This document shows positions 15,886-23,881 of a DNA stretch of 44,089 nucleotides, piece by piece. The notes beneath the pieces are model-generated. The model saw nothing but the letters and a program-made list of their open reading frames with translations, was not told where the DNA came from and did no database searches. Position numbers and translations under genes: made by a program. Origin of the DNA: Anaerostipes hadrus ATCC 29173 = JCM 17467 (GTDB lineage: Bacteria > Bacillota > Clostridia > Lachnospirales > Lachnospiraceae); contig NZ_AP028031.1 of NCBI RefSeq assembly GCF_030296915.1, positions 2,760,001 to 2,804,089 of the forward strand. Reading direction: 5' to 3'. Position 1 is the first letter of the stretch; the number at the start of each line of letters is the position of its first letter.

Positions 15886-17484
15886 CTATTGGTTAATCTT
15901 TGAAATTGCGTTCTTATATGCATTGATCAAGGCATTGCTTGAACATGTTGCTCCTGTTACCACGTCATAATTTTTTGAAGTATCCAATCCATTTGCGATC
16001 AATTGAGGAACTATCTTTTTTTCCGCATCCTTATACCATGATTGCATGCTTTTATCTGACCATTTTATATTTTGGATTCCTTTTACTTTTCCATCAGATG
16101 AAACTACAACTTCTAAAGTAAGATCATATGCGTCAAAATCTCCATCTTCATCTGGCTCACATACTGCACTTCCTGTATACGTTTGATCTGTCGGTGTTGT
16201 TGGTACAGTTGTTGTATTATCCTCAGATGAATTATCAGTATTCGTATTATTATCATTTGTACTATTGTTCGTATTATTTGTTTCTACTGTAGTTTCCGTA
16301 TCTTTTTTCGCCAATGCTTTCTTTAATGCATCTCTGACTGCTTCCATGATACCTTTTGAACTATATGTAGCACCACTAACTGCATCAACTTTATCTGTAT
16401 TAGCTGATTGTACCGCGATAATACTAAATGGCACTTCAGACCATGCACGTTCAAAATATGCTGCATCATCTTTCTCATTTTTCACAAGTTTGATCTCTAC
16501 GATCTTGCTCTTCTTGATACGAACACTGACAGTGATCTTTCCTCTGAATCCTGTTCCAGTTCCTTCGTAAACACCATCTTTGTATGTTCCTGATACTTTC
16601 TCTGTTGTATCTTTCTTCGTTGTGTCCTTTGTTGTAGATGTAGAACTACTGTCACTAGATGATTTATTAACGGCCGCTTTGCTTAACGCATTACGCACGG
16701 CTTTGATAATACCATTGGAACTAAATGTAGCCCCACTGACAGCATCTACATTTGTGCTCTGCTTCTTAACCATCAATGGAAGTAAAATACCTTTTGCACG
16801 GTTAAAATACGCTGCATCATCATGATTTTCCAAAATTTTAATTGATTTGATCTTATTCTTTTTGATCGTCACAGAAACTTTTACAGTACCATGATATCCA
16901 GCGGCTGTACCAATAAATGTACCATCTTTGTATGTTCCTGATTCATCCGCTGTACCAACACTTCCTGCAGATTTTGCAGAAGATCCGCCTGCTTTTGCAG
17001 ATGATTTATCTTCTTCCCCTGTTAACGCATTTTTTACTGCCTTAATGATTCCATTTGAACTGTAAGTTGCTCCACTGACAACATCAACTTTTAATGACTG
17101 CTTTGCCAGAATATTTTTGATCACACCTGCTGATGCACGATTGAAAAATGCGGCATCATCGGAATTACTTAATACTTTGATTGCTGTGATCTTATGATCT
17201 TTTACAGTAACTGAAACCTTTACCAAACCACGATATCCGTTTGCCTGTCCTTCATAAGTTCCATCCTTGATCTTGCTTAGATCAATATCCCCAGCATTTG
17301 CTTTCTTTGTTTTCTTTTTCGCTTGTGTCGTTGCAGCTTCTACCTGATTTTCAGAATTATTTTTTGATTTTTCTGACTTTGGTGCCGTATATCCAAAAAC
17401 ACTGTTTCCAACCAGACTGATCACAAAAATCGCAGGCACAAACTGAATCAGATTGACTTTCTTTAACTGATCAATGATCTTCAT
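15886..17484 (-). CDS. tetra-FMN-binding-domain exported protein
   Basis: This 532-residue protein has an N-terminal membrane helix (about 11-31) and four FMN-binding domains joined by low-complexity Ser/Thr/Lys or Asn/Thr linkers: about 72-155, 185-270, 300-392 and 434-530. Each has its own flavinylation motif, with acceptor threonines T140 (SGATYSS), T253 (SGATFSS), T373 (SGATYSS) and T513 (TGATCSS). The first three domains are close copies of each other; the fourth is divergent. Such multi-flavin proteins are thought to act as electron conduits outside the membrane. Linkers of 30-45 residues would let domains reach partners through the wall. The final acceptor is not shown by the sequence. 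Confidence 0.9.
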   Translation of the reverse strand: MKIIDQLKKVNLIQFVPAIFVISLVGNSVFGYTAPKSEKSKNNSENQVEAATTQAKKKTKKANAGDIDLSKIKDGTYEGQANGYRGLVKVSVTVKDHKITAIKVLSNSDDAAFFNRASAGVIKNILAKQSLKVDVVSGATYSSNGIIKAVKNALTGEEDKSSAKAGGSSAKSAGSVGTADESGTYKDGTFIGTAAGYHGTVKVSVTIKKNKIKSIKILENHDDAAYFNRAKGILLPLMVKKQSTNVDAVSGATFSSNGIIKAVRNALSKAAVNKSSSDSSSTSTTKDTTKKDTTEKVSGTYKDGVYEGTGTGFRGKITVSVRIKKSKIVEIKLVKNEKDDAAYFERAWSEVPFSIIAVQSANTDKVDAVSGATYSSKGIMEAVRDALKKALAKKDTETTVETNNTNNSTNDNNTNTDNSSEDNTTTVPTTPTDQTYTGSAVCEPDEDGDFDAYDLTLEVVVSSDGKVKGIQNIKWSDKSMQSWYKDAEKKIVPQLIANGLDTSKNYDVVTGATCSSNALINAYKNAISKINQ

Positions 17485-17521
17485 TTTTGTTTTTCCTTCT
17501 CTCTTTCTATCTGTTAACGTT

Positions 17522-18580
17522 TTATTTTTTTATTACTGTAAAATCACTATCTGAACTAAAATGATCTTTGATTCCCTGTGAAATATATACCTTATTATTT
17601 TCATCAACAAGGATCATATTGAATTCTTTGCTGTGTTCCTGCCAGTAAGAAGTAGCTTTATCCTTCCCCATAACAAACAATGTTGTTGACAATGTATCAG
17701 ATAATGTACCATTTTTACTGATGATCGTTACTGATTTCAGATCTTTTTCGGATGGTTTTCCAGTTGCTGGATCAATGATATGATGATATGTTTTCCCATC
17801 TTTCTCAAAGTATCTTTCATATGCTCCAGATGTAATGACTGCTTCATCAGCAGCTTCATATGCACCGATCATACTTTCTGTATCATCTGGTGACTGCACT
17901 CCGACTTTCCATCGGCTTCCATCTGTTTTTGTTCCGATTGCCTGTACGTTACCACCAAGACTGATCACACCGCTTTTCACACCATCCTTTTTATAGATTT
18001 TTGCAATTCTTTGTGATGTGTATCCTTTAGCAATTCCTCCAAGATCAATCTTCATATTTTTCTCTAATGTCACAACATTTGTTTTCTTATTAATTTTGAT
18101 TTTCTGACTATTTACGTTTTTCAGAAGTTTCTGAATTTCTCTGTCCGATGGCACACGATATTTCTGTGTCGGAAATCCCCATAATTCCACGATCGGATAG
18201 ATAGAAATATCAAAAGCATCGTTTGATTCTTTTGATTTTTTCTTTGCAAATTCGATCAATTCTAATGTCTCATCAGATACTTTCATTTTTTTCTTCTGAT
18301 TCAGCTGATAGATCTCACTGTTTTTATCTACCGCTGACCATAGCTGATCTAATCGCTCAATCTCACTCTTAGCATCATCCACTGCTTTTTGTGCATTCTT
18401 TCCATATGCTTTCAGATTCATATAGGTGTCCATGGCAAAAACTTGCACACTTGCCTCCTGTGTACTTACTTCACTACTTGTCTCTGTCTTCTTTGCGTCC
18501 TGTTTCTTGGCACATCCAGCAAACGATAATACCCCTAAAACACTGATCGTCGCTATACATATTAACTTTTTTAGTTTCAT
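17522..18580 (-). CDS. apbE: FAD:protein FMN transferase (ApbE), lipoprotein
   Basis: This 352-residue protein has a lipoprotein signal ending LSFAGC (Cys23), so it acts on the outer face of the membrane. ApbE splits FAD and attaches FMN to a Thr in the D-x2-[ST]-G-A-T-x-S motif of target domains. Family motifs seen are MDTYM (about 50-54), the loop DLGGIAKGY, SLGGNVQAIG, HHIIDPATGKP, and the metal-binding SDTLSTTLFVMG near the C terminus. It is the first gene of the operon and precedes the tetra-FMN-domain gene by 37 bases, so enzyme and substrates are made together. A palindromic operator-like site lies just before its start. Confidence 0.95.
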   Translation of the reverse strand: MKLKKLICIATISVLGVLSFAGCAKKQDAKKTETSSEVSTQEASVQVFAMDTYMNLKAYGKNAQKAVDDAKSEIERLDQLWSAVDKNSEIYQLNQKKKMKVSDETLELIEFAKKKSKESNDAFDISIYPIVELWGFPTQKYRVPSDREIQKLLKNVNSQKIKINKKTNVVTLEKNMKIDLGGIAKGYTSQRIAKIYKKDGVKSGVISLGGNVQAIGTKTDGSRWKVGVQSPDDTESMIGAYEAADEAVITSGAYERYFEKDGKTYHHIIDPATGKPSEKDLKSVTIISKNGTLSDTLSTTLFVMGKDKATSYWQEHSKEFNMILVDENNKVYISQGIKDHFSSDSDFTVIKK

Positions 18581-18597
18581 TTATTTCATCCTTCTAG

Positions 18598-18613
18598 GTT
18601 AGTACTTGCTAAC
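18598..18613. promoter_or_regulatory. operator-like inverted repeat, copy B (apbE operon)
   Basis: GTTAGTACTTGCTAAC sits within longer arms AGGTTAG (18596-18602) and CTAACCT (18609-18615). It lies about 18 bases before the apbE start and close after a weak promoter-like TTGAAA/TATAAA pair, a position suited to repression. The arms resemble DtxR/IdeR half-sites, but their spacing (6 bases) is wider than in the known box (1 base). Confidence 0.6.
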
Positions 18614-18720
18614 CTATAGTTTATAATTTTTCTGCTTTTGTTTCAAGGATAGTACTTGAGGTTTTTTTTCATTAAGAAAATACTTTGCCATTCTATAGTA
18701 GTTTTATATAAAAAAGGTTC

Positions 18721-18756
18721 AAAAAAGGAACTGTCTTTTCTGACAATTCCTTTTTT
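18721..18756 (-). terminator. terminator after the secreted-paralog genes
   Basis: Arms AAAAAAGGAACTGTC (18721-18735) and GACAATTCCTTTTTT (18742-18756) pair with one mismatch and end in a T-run on the minus strand. Confidence 0.85.
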
Positions 18757-18774
18757 GACGTTCTATTCTAACCG

Positions 18775-19944
18775 TTATTTCTTAATCTCATAGTATCCAT
18801 TTGTCTTCTTAGTACGCTTGCTTACTTTGACATAATACATTCCTTTTTTCTTTGGAAGCTTTACTGTCTTTTCTAAGTGTTTTGCAGATGTTTTTACTGT
18901 CTTAACTGGTTTTTTCTTACCTCTCTCATAGATCGTAAACTTAAATCCACCTTGATCTGCAACTGTTAAAATCTTCAATTTGCTTTGCTTTTTGCTAGAT
19001 TTTACAGATACTTTATACCAACGGGCTGCTTTTTCATTCATTGTATACATCTCTGTTGCATTTAGATTCTTTGCTTTGGATTTCTTATAGGCAACTTTCT
19101 TTTTGGCATAATTTTTTGTCGTATACAACATTGTATTGAGCTGCTCTTTTGGAGCCTTCAATACTAGACGGTAGTTTCCTTTACTAAGTCCATAACCTAC
19201 TGCAATCTGTGTTTCGTCTTCGTTTGTTGGTTTAAATGACTTTGTTCTTCCGATTGTGATCCATTTTCCTTTTTCATTTTTCTGAACTTTATAGCTTGTA
19301 TTTCCACCATCTTCTACCATGGATGCAACAACAAAACCTGCAAATCCTCTTTTTGTCATTTTAAATGTGTGATAAGTTTCTTTTTCTTCACCTTTTTGCA
19401 TATTGAGGTCGTTTTTTGCTAACCCACCACATTCATTTTGTAATACGTAAGCTGTGATCAATCCTTCTTTACAGTTCTTTGGAAACTCTATATAATAAGT
19501 TTCTCCTGCATTTACCTGCGCCTTTACATAGGACAGTGGCAATTTCTTGATCATTTTTTTATTGGAATCATATAGAATTGCTTCCTGTTTATTATCCCCA
19601 ACAACTGCCAGTCCTAAAGCTCCTGATTCTACTGGAGTGAGCTTGATCAGATCTGGATTTTTAAAATAATTCTGATCATAATATTTGATCCCGCCAGTCA
19701 GCGCATAATATAAGGCATCTTCAAGAGTTCCAAATTTGTATGCTTTAATTTCTTTTTGATTCCATTCTTCCGGCTCTGTTTTTCTTGCTGTTTTCTTCAT
19801 TACTGTTTTACTCGGAAAATATGATGTAGCTGCTTTTGATACTAAGCCATCCGCTGCTGATACTTTAACCTGCGGACACAGCATCGCTGCTGATATGACT
19901 GCTGCCATAAGAATACGAAATGACCTACTTTTCATTTTTTTCAT
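18775..19944 (-). CDS. secreted protein of a tandem paralog family, copy 1
   Basis: This 389-residue protein has a signal peptide (MKKMKSRSFRILMAAVISAA, cut probably after KVSA). Shared family features are EPEEWN with an AYKF segment (about 55-72), a TGGIKYYDQNY segment, a YHTFKMTKR segment near the middle, and a C-terminal beta domain with AARWYKVSV and GMYYVKVSK. The last part resembles bacterial pre-peptidase C-terminal (PPC-like) beta sandwiches. It is very Lys-rich. It is the most divergent of the three copies in its N-terminal half. It is last in a unit with its two paralogs and the cyclo-ligase gene. Function is unknown. Confidence 0.8.
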   Translation of the reverse strand: MKKMKSRSFRILMAAVISAAMLCPQVKVSAADGLVSKAATSYFPSKTVMKKTARKTEPEEWNQKEIKAYKFGTLEDALYYALTGGIKYYDQNYFKNPDLIKLTPVESGALGLAVVGDNKQEAILYDSNKKMIKKLPLSYVKAQVNAGETYYIEFPKNCKEGLITAYVLQNECGGLAKNDLNMQKGEEKETYHTFKMTKRGFAGFVVASMVEDGGNTSYKVQKNEKGKWITIGRTKSFKPTNEDETQIAVGYGLSKGNYRLVLKAPKEQLNTMLYTTKNYAKKKVAYKKSKAKNLNATEMYTMNEKAARWYKVSVKSSKKQSKLKILTVADQGGFKFTIYERGKKKPVKTVKTSAKHLEKTVKLPKKKGMYYVKVSKRTKKTNGYYEIKK

Positions 19945-19966
19945 CCAGTTTCCCTCCTTGTGATTC

Positions 19967-21127
19967 TTAATATGTATACGTTCCCAAATAATATGCCCCC
20001 GTTGTTTTGCTTGTAAGTTTCGTAACTTTCACATAATATGCTCCTTTTTTCTTTGGAAGTTTTACTGTCTTAACTTTATCATTCTTTGTGACTTTTACTG
20101 TTTTTAACCGTTTTCCTTTTTGATAAACACAGAATTTAAAACCTCCACCCACAGAATCTTTGGACAATGTAACTGCTTTTCTTTTTTTGGTAGATGAAAC
20201 AGAAGCCTTATACCAACGCGCTGCTTTTTCTGTGGAAGTATATATACTGTCAATATCTGATTTTAGATTGATCGCTTTTGATTTCTTATAGGCTGCCTTT
20301 TTCTTTGATTTGTCCCTTGTATATTCTATATTAATGATCTGATCTTTTGGTGTTTTTAATGCCAGACGATATTTTCCTGCCTCTAATCCATAGAGCAATG
20401 CACTGTCATATTTATCTGGTTTTACCGTTGTGCCATATCCGACTTTTTTCCATGTCCCATTTACATTTTTCTCAATGTATACTCCAACTTTTTCATGTTT
20501 CTTTCCGATGGATGTAATATCAAATTGTACTTTTGAGCGTTTCGCTACGGAAAATGGATGATAGGTTGTTGTCCCTTTTCCAAGTTCATAATAACTTTTC
20601 TGATTCGCCATGGAAGTAAATTCGGTTTTGATCACACCAGTTAAAATGATCACTTTGTCTATCTTCTCTGGCAGTTTTACATAAAATTCATCTCCTGTTT
20701 TCACGATACCTACATATTCTTTGTCCCCGCCATCATTTAAATTATTTACTATAATTCTTTTCTTTGACGCATCATATACTGGTATTTTTGTCTCATCGTT
20801 ACTTACGACACCAACCATAAACAGCCCTGGATCTGCAACTTTAATCTTTACCCAGCGGTCACTGCCTTTATAATTCTTATTATATAAATGCATTCCACCG
20901 CTCACCAGATATTTCATCATGTCTACTTCTGAATCAAACTGATATGCAGTCAATTCCTCTTTGTTCCATTCTTCTGGTTCAACATATCTGGCTGTCTTTT
21001 TCTGTGTTATCTTGTCTGTATTAATATTTGTCCTTACATTTGCAGATACTGATGGGCTACACATTGCAATGCTTAAACCTGCTGCTATCAGAACTGCTCC
21101 CATTTTCTTGATTCCCCTTCTTGCCAT
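19967..21127 (-). CDS. secreted protein of a tandem paralog family, copy 2
   Basis: This 386-residue protein starts after AAGGAGG, with a signal peptide (MARRGIKKMGAVLIAAGLSI, cut near VSA). It shares with copies 1 and 3 the EPEEWN..AYQF segment, SGGMHLYNKNY, a beta-rich middle with STTYHPFSV-like sequence (here TTTYHPFSVAKRS), and the C-terminal ARWYKASV and GAYYVKVTK. Two PPC-like beta domains per protein seem likely, at about 75-265 and 290-380. No catalytic or cell-wall anchoring motif was seen. Confidence 0.8.
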   Translation of the reverse strand: MARRGIKKMGAVLIAAGLSIAMCSPSVSANVRTNINTDKITQKKTARYVEPEEWNKEELTAYQFDSEVDMMKYLVSGGMHLYNKNYKGSDRWVKIKVADPGLFMVGVVSNDETKIPVYDASKKRIIVNNLNDGGDKEYVGIVKTGDEFYVKLPEKIDKVIILTGVIKTEFTSMANQKSYYELGKGTTTYHPFSVAKRSKVQFDITSIGKKHEKVGVYIEKNVNGTWKKVGYGTTVKPDKYDSALLYGLEAGKYRLALKTPKDQIINIEYTRDKSKKKAAYKKSKAINLKSDIDSIYTSTEKAARWYKASVSSTKKRKAVTLSKDSVGGGFKFCVYQKGKRLKTVKVTKNDKVKTVKLPKKKGAYYVKVTKLTSKTTGAYYLGTYTY

Positions 21128-21156
21128 AAAAATTCCTCCTTATATTTTGATTTGGA

Positions 21157-22302
21157 TTAATAATACCCTATTTCATACGTTCCATTTGTTTTCTTTGTAA
21201 GCTTTGAGATTCTGATATAATATGTTCCTTTTTTCTTTGGCATTTTCGCTATCTTCGCATTTGCATTTCCTGTTACCTTAATTGTTTTAATTGCTTTTTT
21301 CTTTCCCTTTTTATAAATTGTAAACTTGTATCCTCCAGAAACCGTGTTCTTTCCAAGATTCAGAATTCTTTTCTTCTTTGTAGATGTAATACTTATTTTA
21401 TACCATCTTGAAGTTTTCTCTCCTGTTGTATATATATTCGATGTTTGTCCATCCAGTTTGATCTTCTTTGCTTTTGATTTCTTATATGCTACCTTTTTAC
21501 TTTTAGAACTGCTTGTATATGAGACTGCATTTAACTGTGTTGTCGGTGCTTTGATCGCCAGGCGATATTCACCTTTAGTCAATCCATGAACAAAATCATC
21601 ATCATAAGATGCTGGCTTGATCTTTACCGTATCATCGATTCTTTTCCATTGTCCGTTTTCTTTCTTTTCGATGTGTGCATAAGTGATCTCACTGTTTCGA
21701 TCGATCGCTGAAATGTTAAATTCCACCGCAGATCTCTTCTTAATTGAAAATGGATGATATGTGGTACTTCCAGTTCCTGATTCATAATAAGTATCTGATG
21801 CTTTCATAGATCCAAATCCATCTTTGATCACACCTGTTGTCACAAATATTTTATCGATTTTTTCTGGCATTTGAAGATAGAAGACCTCACCTGCTTTTGC
21901 AAGCCTTCCATATTCCAGGTCTCCATCAGATGTCGTTTGAGCTAAAACTTTCTCCTTCGTTGAATCATAGAGATTTATCTTCTGCGATCTATTTCCATCT
22001 GTTTGTGTTGCAATTGTAAAATACCCTGAATCTGCAACCGTAATTTTGACCATATGATCCTTTTCCTGAAATTTATCATTGTATAGATGTGTACCACCTG
22101 TCTGAAGATAATCTTCAAATTTATCTGTAGATTCAAACTGATATGCTGTGATTTCTGTATAATTCCATTCTTTTGGAGTCGTATATCTCTCTTGCATTTG
22201 CATTCTCTGTCCCGCATAAACTATCATCTTGGGACAACTCATAGATACTCCGATCACTGCTGTCATCATTAATGTTGCTGTTTTCTTTAAAATCTTTCTC
22301 AT
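21157..22302 (-). CDS. secreted protein of a tandem paralog family, copy 3
   Basis: This 381-residue protein has a signal peptide (MRKILKKTATLMMTAVIGVS, cut near VYA). The ATG at 22302 is preferred, as AGGAG lies 11 bases upstream; an ATG nine bases earlier is only two bases from that site. It shares PKEWN..AYQF, TGGTHLYNDKF, TTYHPFSIKKRS, SRWYKISI and GTYYIRISK with the other copies, and is closest to copy 2. It follows the cyclo-ligase gene by about 38 bases, with no terminator between, so it is probably cotranscribed. Confidence 0.8.
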   Translation of the reverse strand: MRKILKKTATLMMTAVIGVSMSCPKMIVYAGQRMQMQERYTTPKEWNYTEITAYQFESTDKFEDYLQTGGTHLYNDKFQEKDHMVKITVADSGYFTIATQTDGNRSQKINLYDSTKEKVLAQTTSDGDLEYGRLAKAGEVFYLQMPEKIDKIFVTTGVIKDGFGSMKASDTYYESGTGSTTYHPFSIKKRSAVEFNISAIDRNSEITYAHIEKKENGQWKRIDDTVKIKPASYDDDFVHGLTKGEYRLAIKAPTTQLNAVSYTSSSKSKKVAYKKSKAKKIKLDGQTSNIYTTGEKTSRWYKISITSTKKKRILNLGKNTVSGGYKFTIYKKGKKKAIKTIKVTGNANAKIAKMPKKKGTYYIRISKLTKKTNGTYEIGYY

Positions 22303-22340
22303 GTCTATCATCTCTCCTACTTGATCATTCTATTACTTCA

Positions 22341-22880
22341 TTATTCGTCACAAATAACCTGATCCATCAAAATATCATGCTCCTCTGTCGGTACCTGATC
22401 CATCATTAACTCTTTATAACATACCAGAATCTTTGGAAATGTTACTCCATCTAAAAAACGGTCATAGAATCCTGCTCCATGTCCAAGTCTACGGCCTTCT
22501 CTATCTGCACTTACACAAGGTATTACCGCCATATCAATCTTCTCTTTCGATAAGATTGGACACCTTCTGGATGGTTCCATGATTCCATATGCCCCTTCCT
22601 CAAAATCATCTAAAGCATGAATCTGTCTCACTTCCATGATTCCTTTCCCAATACACAATGGAACTCCGACATTCTTCCCCTGTTTCAGTGCCGATGCTAT
22701 CAGCTGCCATGTATCAACTTCATTTTTCATACTTGCATAACAAAAAATAGTTTTTGCCTCTTGAAATTCTTTTAACTCTTTTACCTGTTCAAAAATCGAC
22801 TGATCTGCTTTTTCTATATAATTTTTGTCTAATTTTTTCATCCATTCTTTTACTTGTTGTCTTGCTTCTTTTTTCGTCAT
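22341..22880 (-). CDS. 5-formyltetrahydrofolate cyclo-ligase
   Basis: This 179-residue enzyme converts 5-formyl-THF to 5,10-methenyl-THF with ATP, returning a storage folate to the one-carbon pool. The N-terminal basic helix (TKKEARQQVKEWMKKL), the VDTWQLI segment and the C-terminal GHGAGFYDRFL loop are family hallmarks. Length is typical. The start has GGAGG upstream. It heads the unit that continues into three secreted-protein genes, with which it has no obvious functional link. Confidence 0.92.
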   Translation of the reverse strand: MTKKEARQQVKEWMKKLDKNYIEKADQSIFEQVKELKEFQEAKTIFCYASMKNEVDTWQLIASALKQGKNVGVPLCIGKGIMEVRQIHALDDFEEGAYGIMEPSRRCPILSKEKIDMAVIPCVSADREGRRLGHGAGFYDRFLDGVTFPKILVCYKELMMDQVPTEEHDILMDQVICDE

Positions 22881-22913
22881 GATGTCCTCCAGTTTTTATA
22901 AAATTACGCACAA

Positions 22914-22943
22914 AAAATGAACCTAATTTCTTAGGTTCATTTT
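22914..22943 (-). terminator. fruK terminator
   Basis: Perfect 13-bp arms AAAATGAACCTAA (22914-22926) and TTAGGTTCATTTT (22931-22943) flank a 4-base loop. A T-run follows on the minus strand. It separates fruR-fruK from the cyclo-ligase unit. Confidence 0.92.
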
Positions 22944-22975
22944 ATCATAATTTTCTTTCATTGTATGCTATTTCA

Positions 22976-23881
22976 TTATAATGTTTTATATAATTCCATA
23001 ATCTTCTCGCCAGTTGCAACATCTTCTGAAAATGCAGTCGCACTTCCTGCTGCTGTCCCCATCTTCAGTGCTTCATTATAATCTCCATTACTTCTTAAAT
23101 ATCCTGTGATAAATCCTGCTACCATGGAATCTCCAGCTCCTACAGAGTTCTTAACTTCTCCTTTTGGACAAGGTGTTACATGAACTTCTCCTTCTTCTGT
23201 GATCAGGATTGCTCCATCTCCTGCCATGGAAACTAACACATTTCTTGCGCCTTTTTCCTGAAGTTTCTTTGCATACTCAACAATCTCATCATTTGTCTTT
23301 AGCACAACATCAAACATTTCTCCTAATTCATGATTGTTTGGTTTGATCAGGAATGGATGATATTTTAATACGTTTAACAACAAGTCTTTTGTTGCATCTA
23401 CAACGATTCGGATATCTTTTCCCTGCAGACGTCCCATGATTCTTTCATATACATCTGATGGAAGTGTTGCTGGAATACTTCCTGCAAGAACTAAAATATC
23501 TCCATCTTCTAATTCATCTAATTTCTTAAACATCTGCTCTAATTCATCATCATGAATAACTGGTCCTAATCCATTGATCTCACTTTCTTCGTTGGATTTT
23601 ACCTTAACATTGATACGTGTCATTCCTTCACGGACTCTGATAAAATCTGGTTTAAATCCAAGTTCTTTCGCTCCTGATTCAATAACATCTCCTGTAAATC
23701 CAGCTATAAATCCAAGTCCTACACTATCTACTCCAAGATTAGCAAGCAGATGAGATACATTAATACCTTTTCCTCCACAGAAAATGTATTCTCTTGTTGT
23801 CCTGTTAACCTGTCCTAATGTCAGGTTATCTACTTTAATTACATAATCGATTGCTGGATTAAATGTTACTGTATAAATCAT
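22976..23881 (-). CDS. fruK: 1-phosphofructokinase (PfkB family)
   Basis: This 301-residue kinase would phosphorylate fructose 1-phosphate (the product of a fructose PTS) to fructose 1,6-bisphosphate. The N terminus MIYTVTFNPAIDYVI and the signature GGKGINVSHLLANLG (about 37-51) are those of FruK/LacC-type sugar-phosphate kinases, and NSVGAGDSMVAGF near 245-257 holds the catalytic Asp. It overlaps the fruR stop by ATGA. No fruA transporter follows; the transcript ends at a strong terminator. Tagatose-6-phosphate kinase is the main alternative; the FruR neighbour favours FruK. Confidence 0.9.
   Translation of the reverse strand: MIYTVTFNPAIDYVIKVDNLTLGQVNRTTREYIFCGGKGINVSHLLANLGVDSVGLGFIAGFTGDVIESGAKELGFKPDFIRVREGMTRINVKVKSNEESEINGLGPVIHDDELEQMFKKLDELEDGDILVLAGSIPATLPSDVYERIMGRLQGKDIRIVVDATKDLLLNVLKYHPFLIKPNNHELGEMFDVVLKTNDEIVEYAKKLQEKGARNVLVSMAGDGAILITEEGEVHVTPCPKGEVKNSVGAGDSMVAGFITGYLRSNGDYNEALKMGTAAGSATAFSEDVATGEKIMELYKTL

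Noticed and set aside
15886..17484. Internal duplication as assembly error
   Set aside because: The first three FMN-binding domains are similar but clearly diverged in sequence and linkers, so they are true repeats.
18596..18615. DtxR/IdeR iron box
   Set aside because: Half-sites match, but the centre is 6 bases, not 1, so the family's known spacing is not met; kept only as an unassigned inverted repeat.
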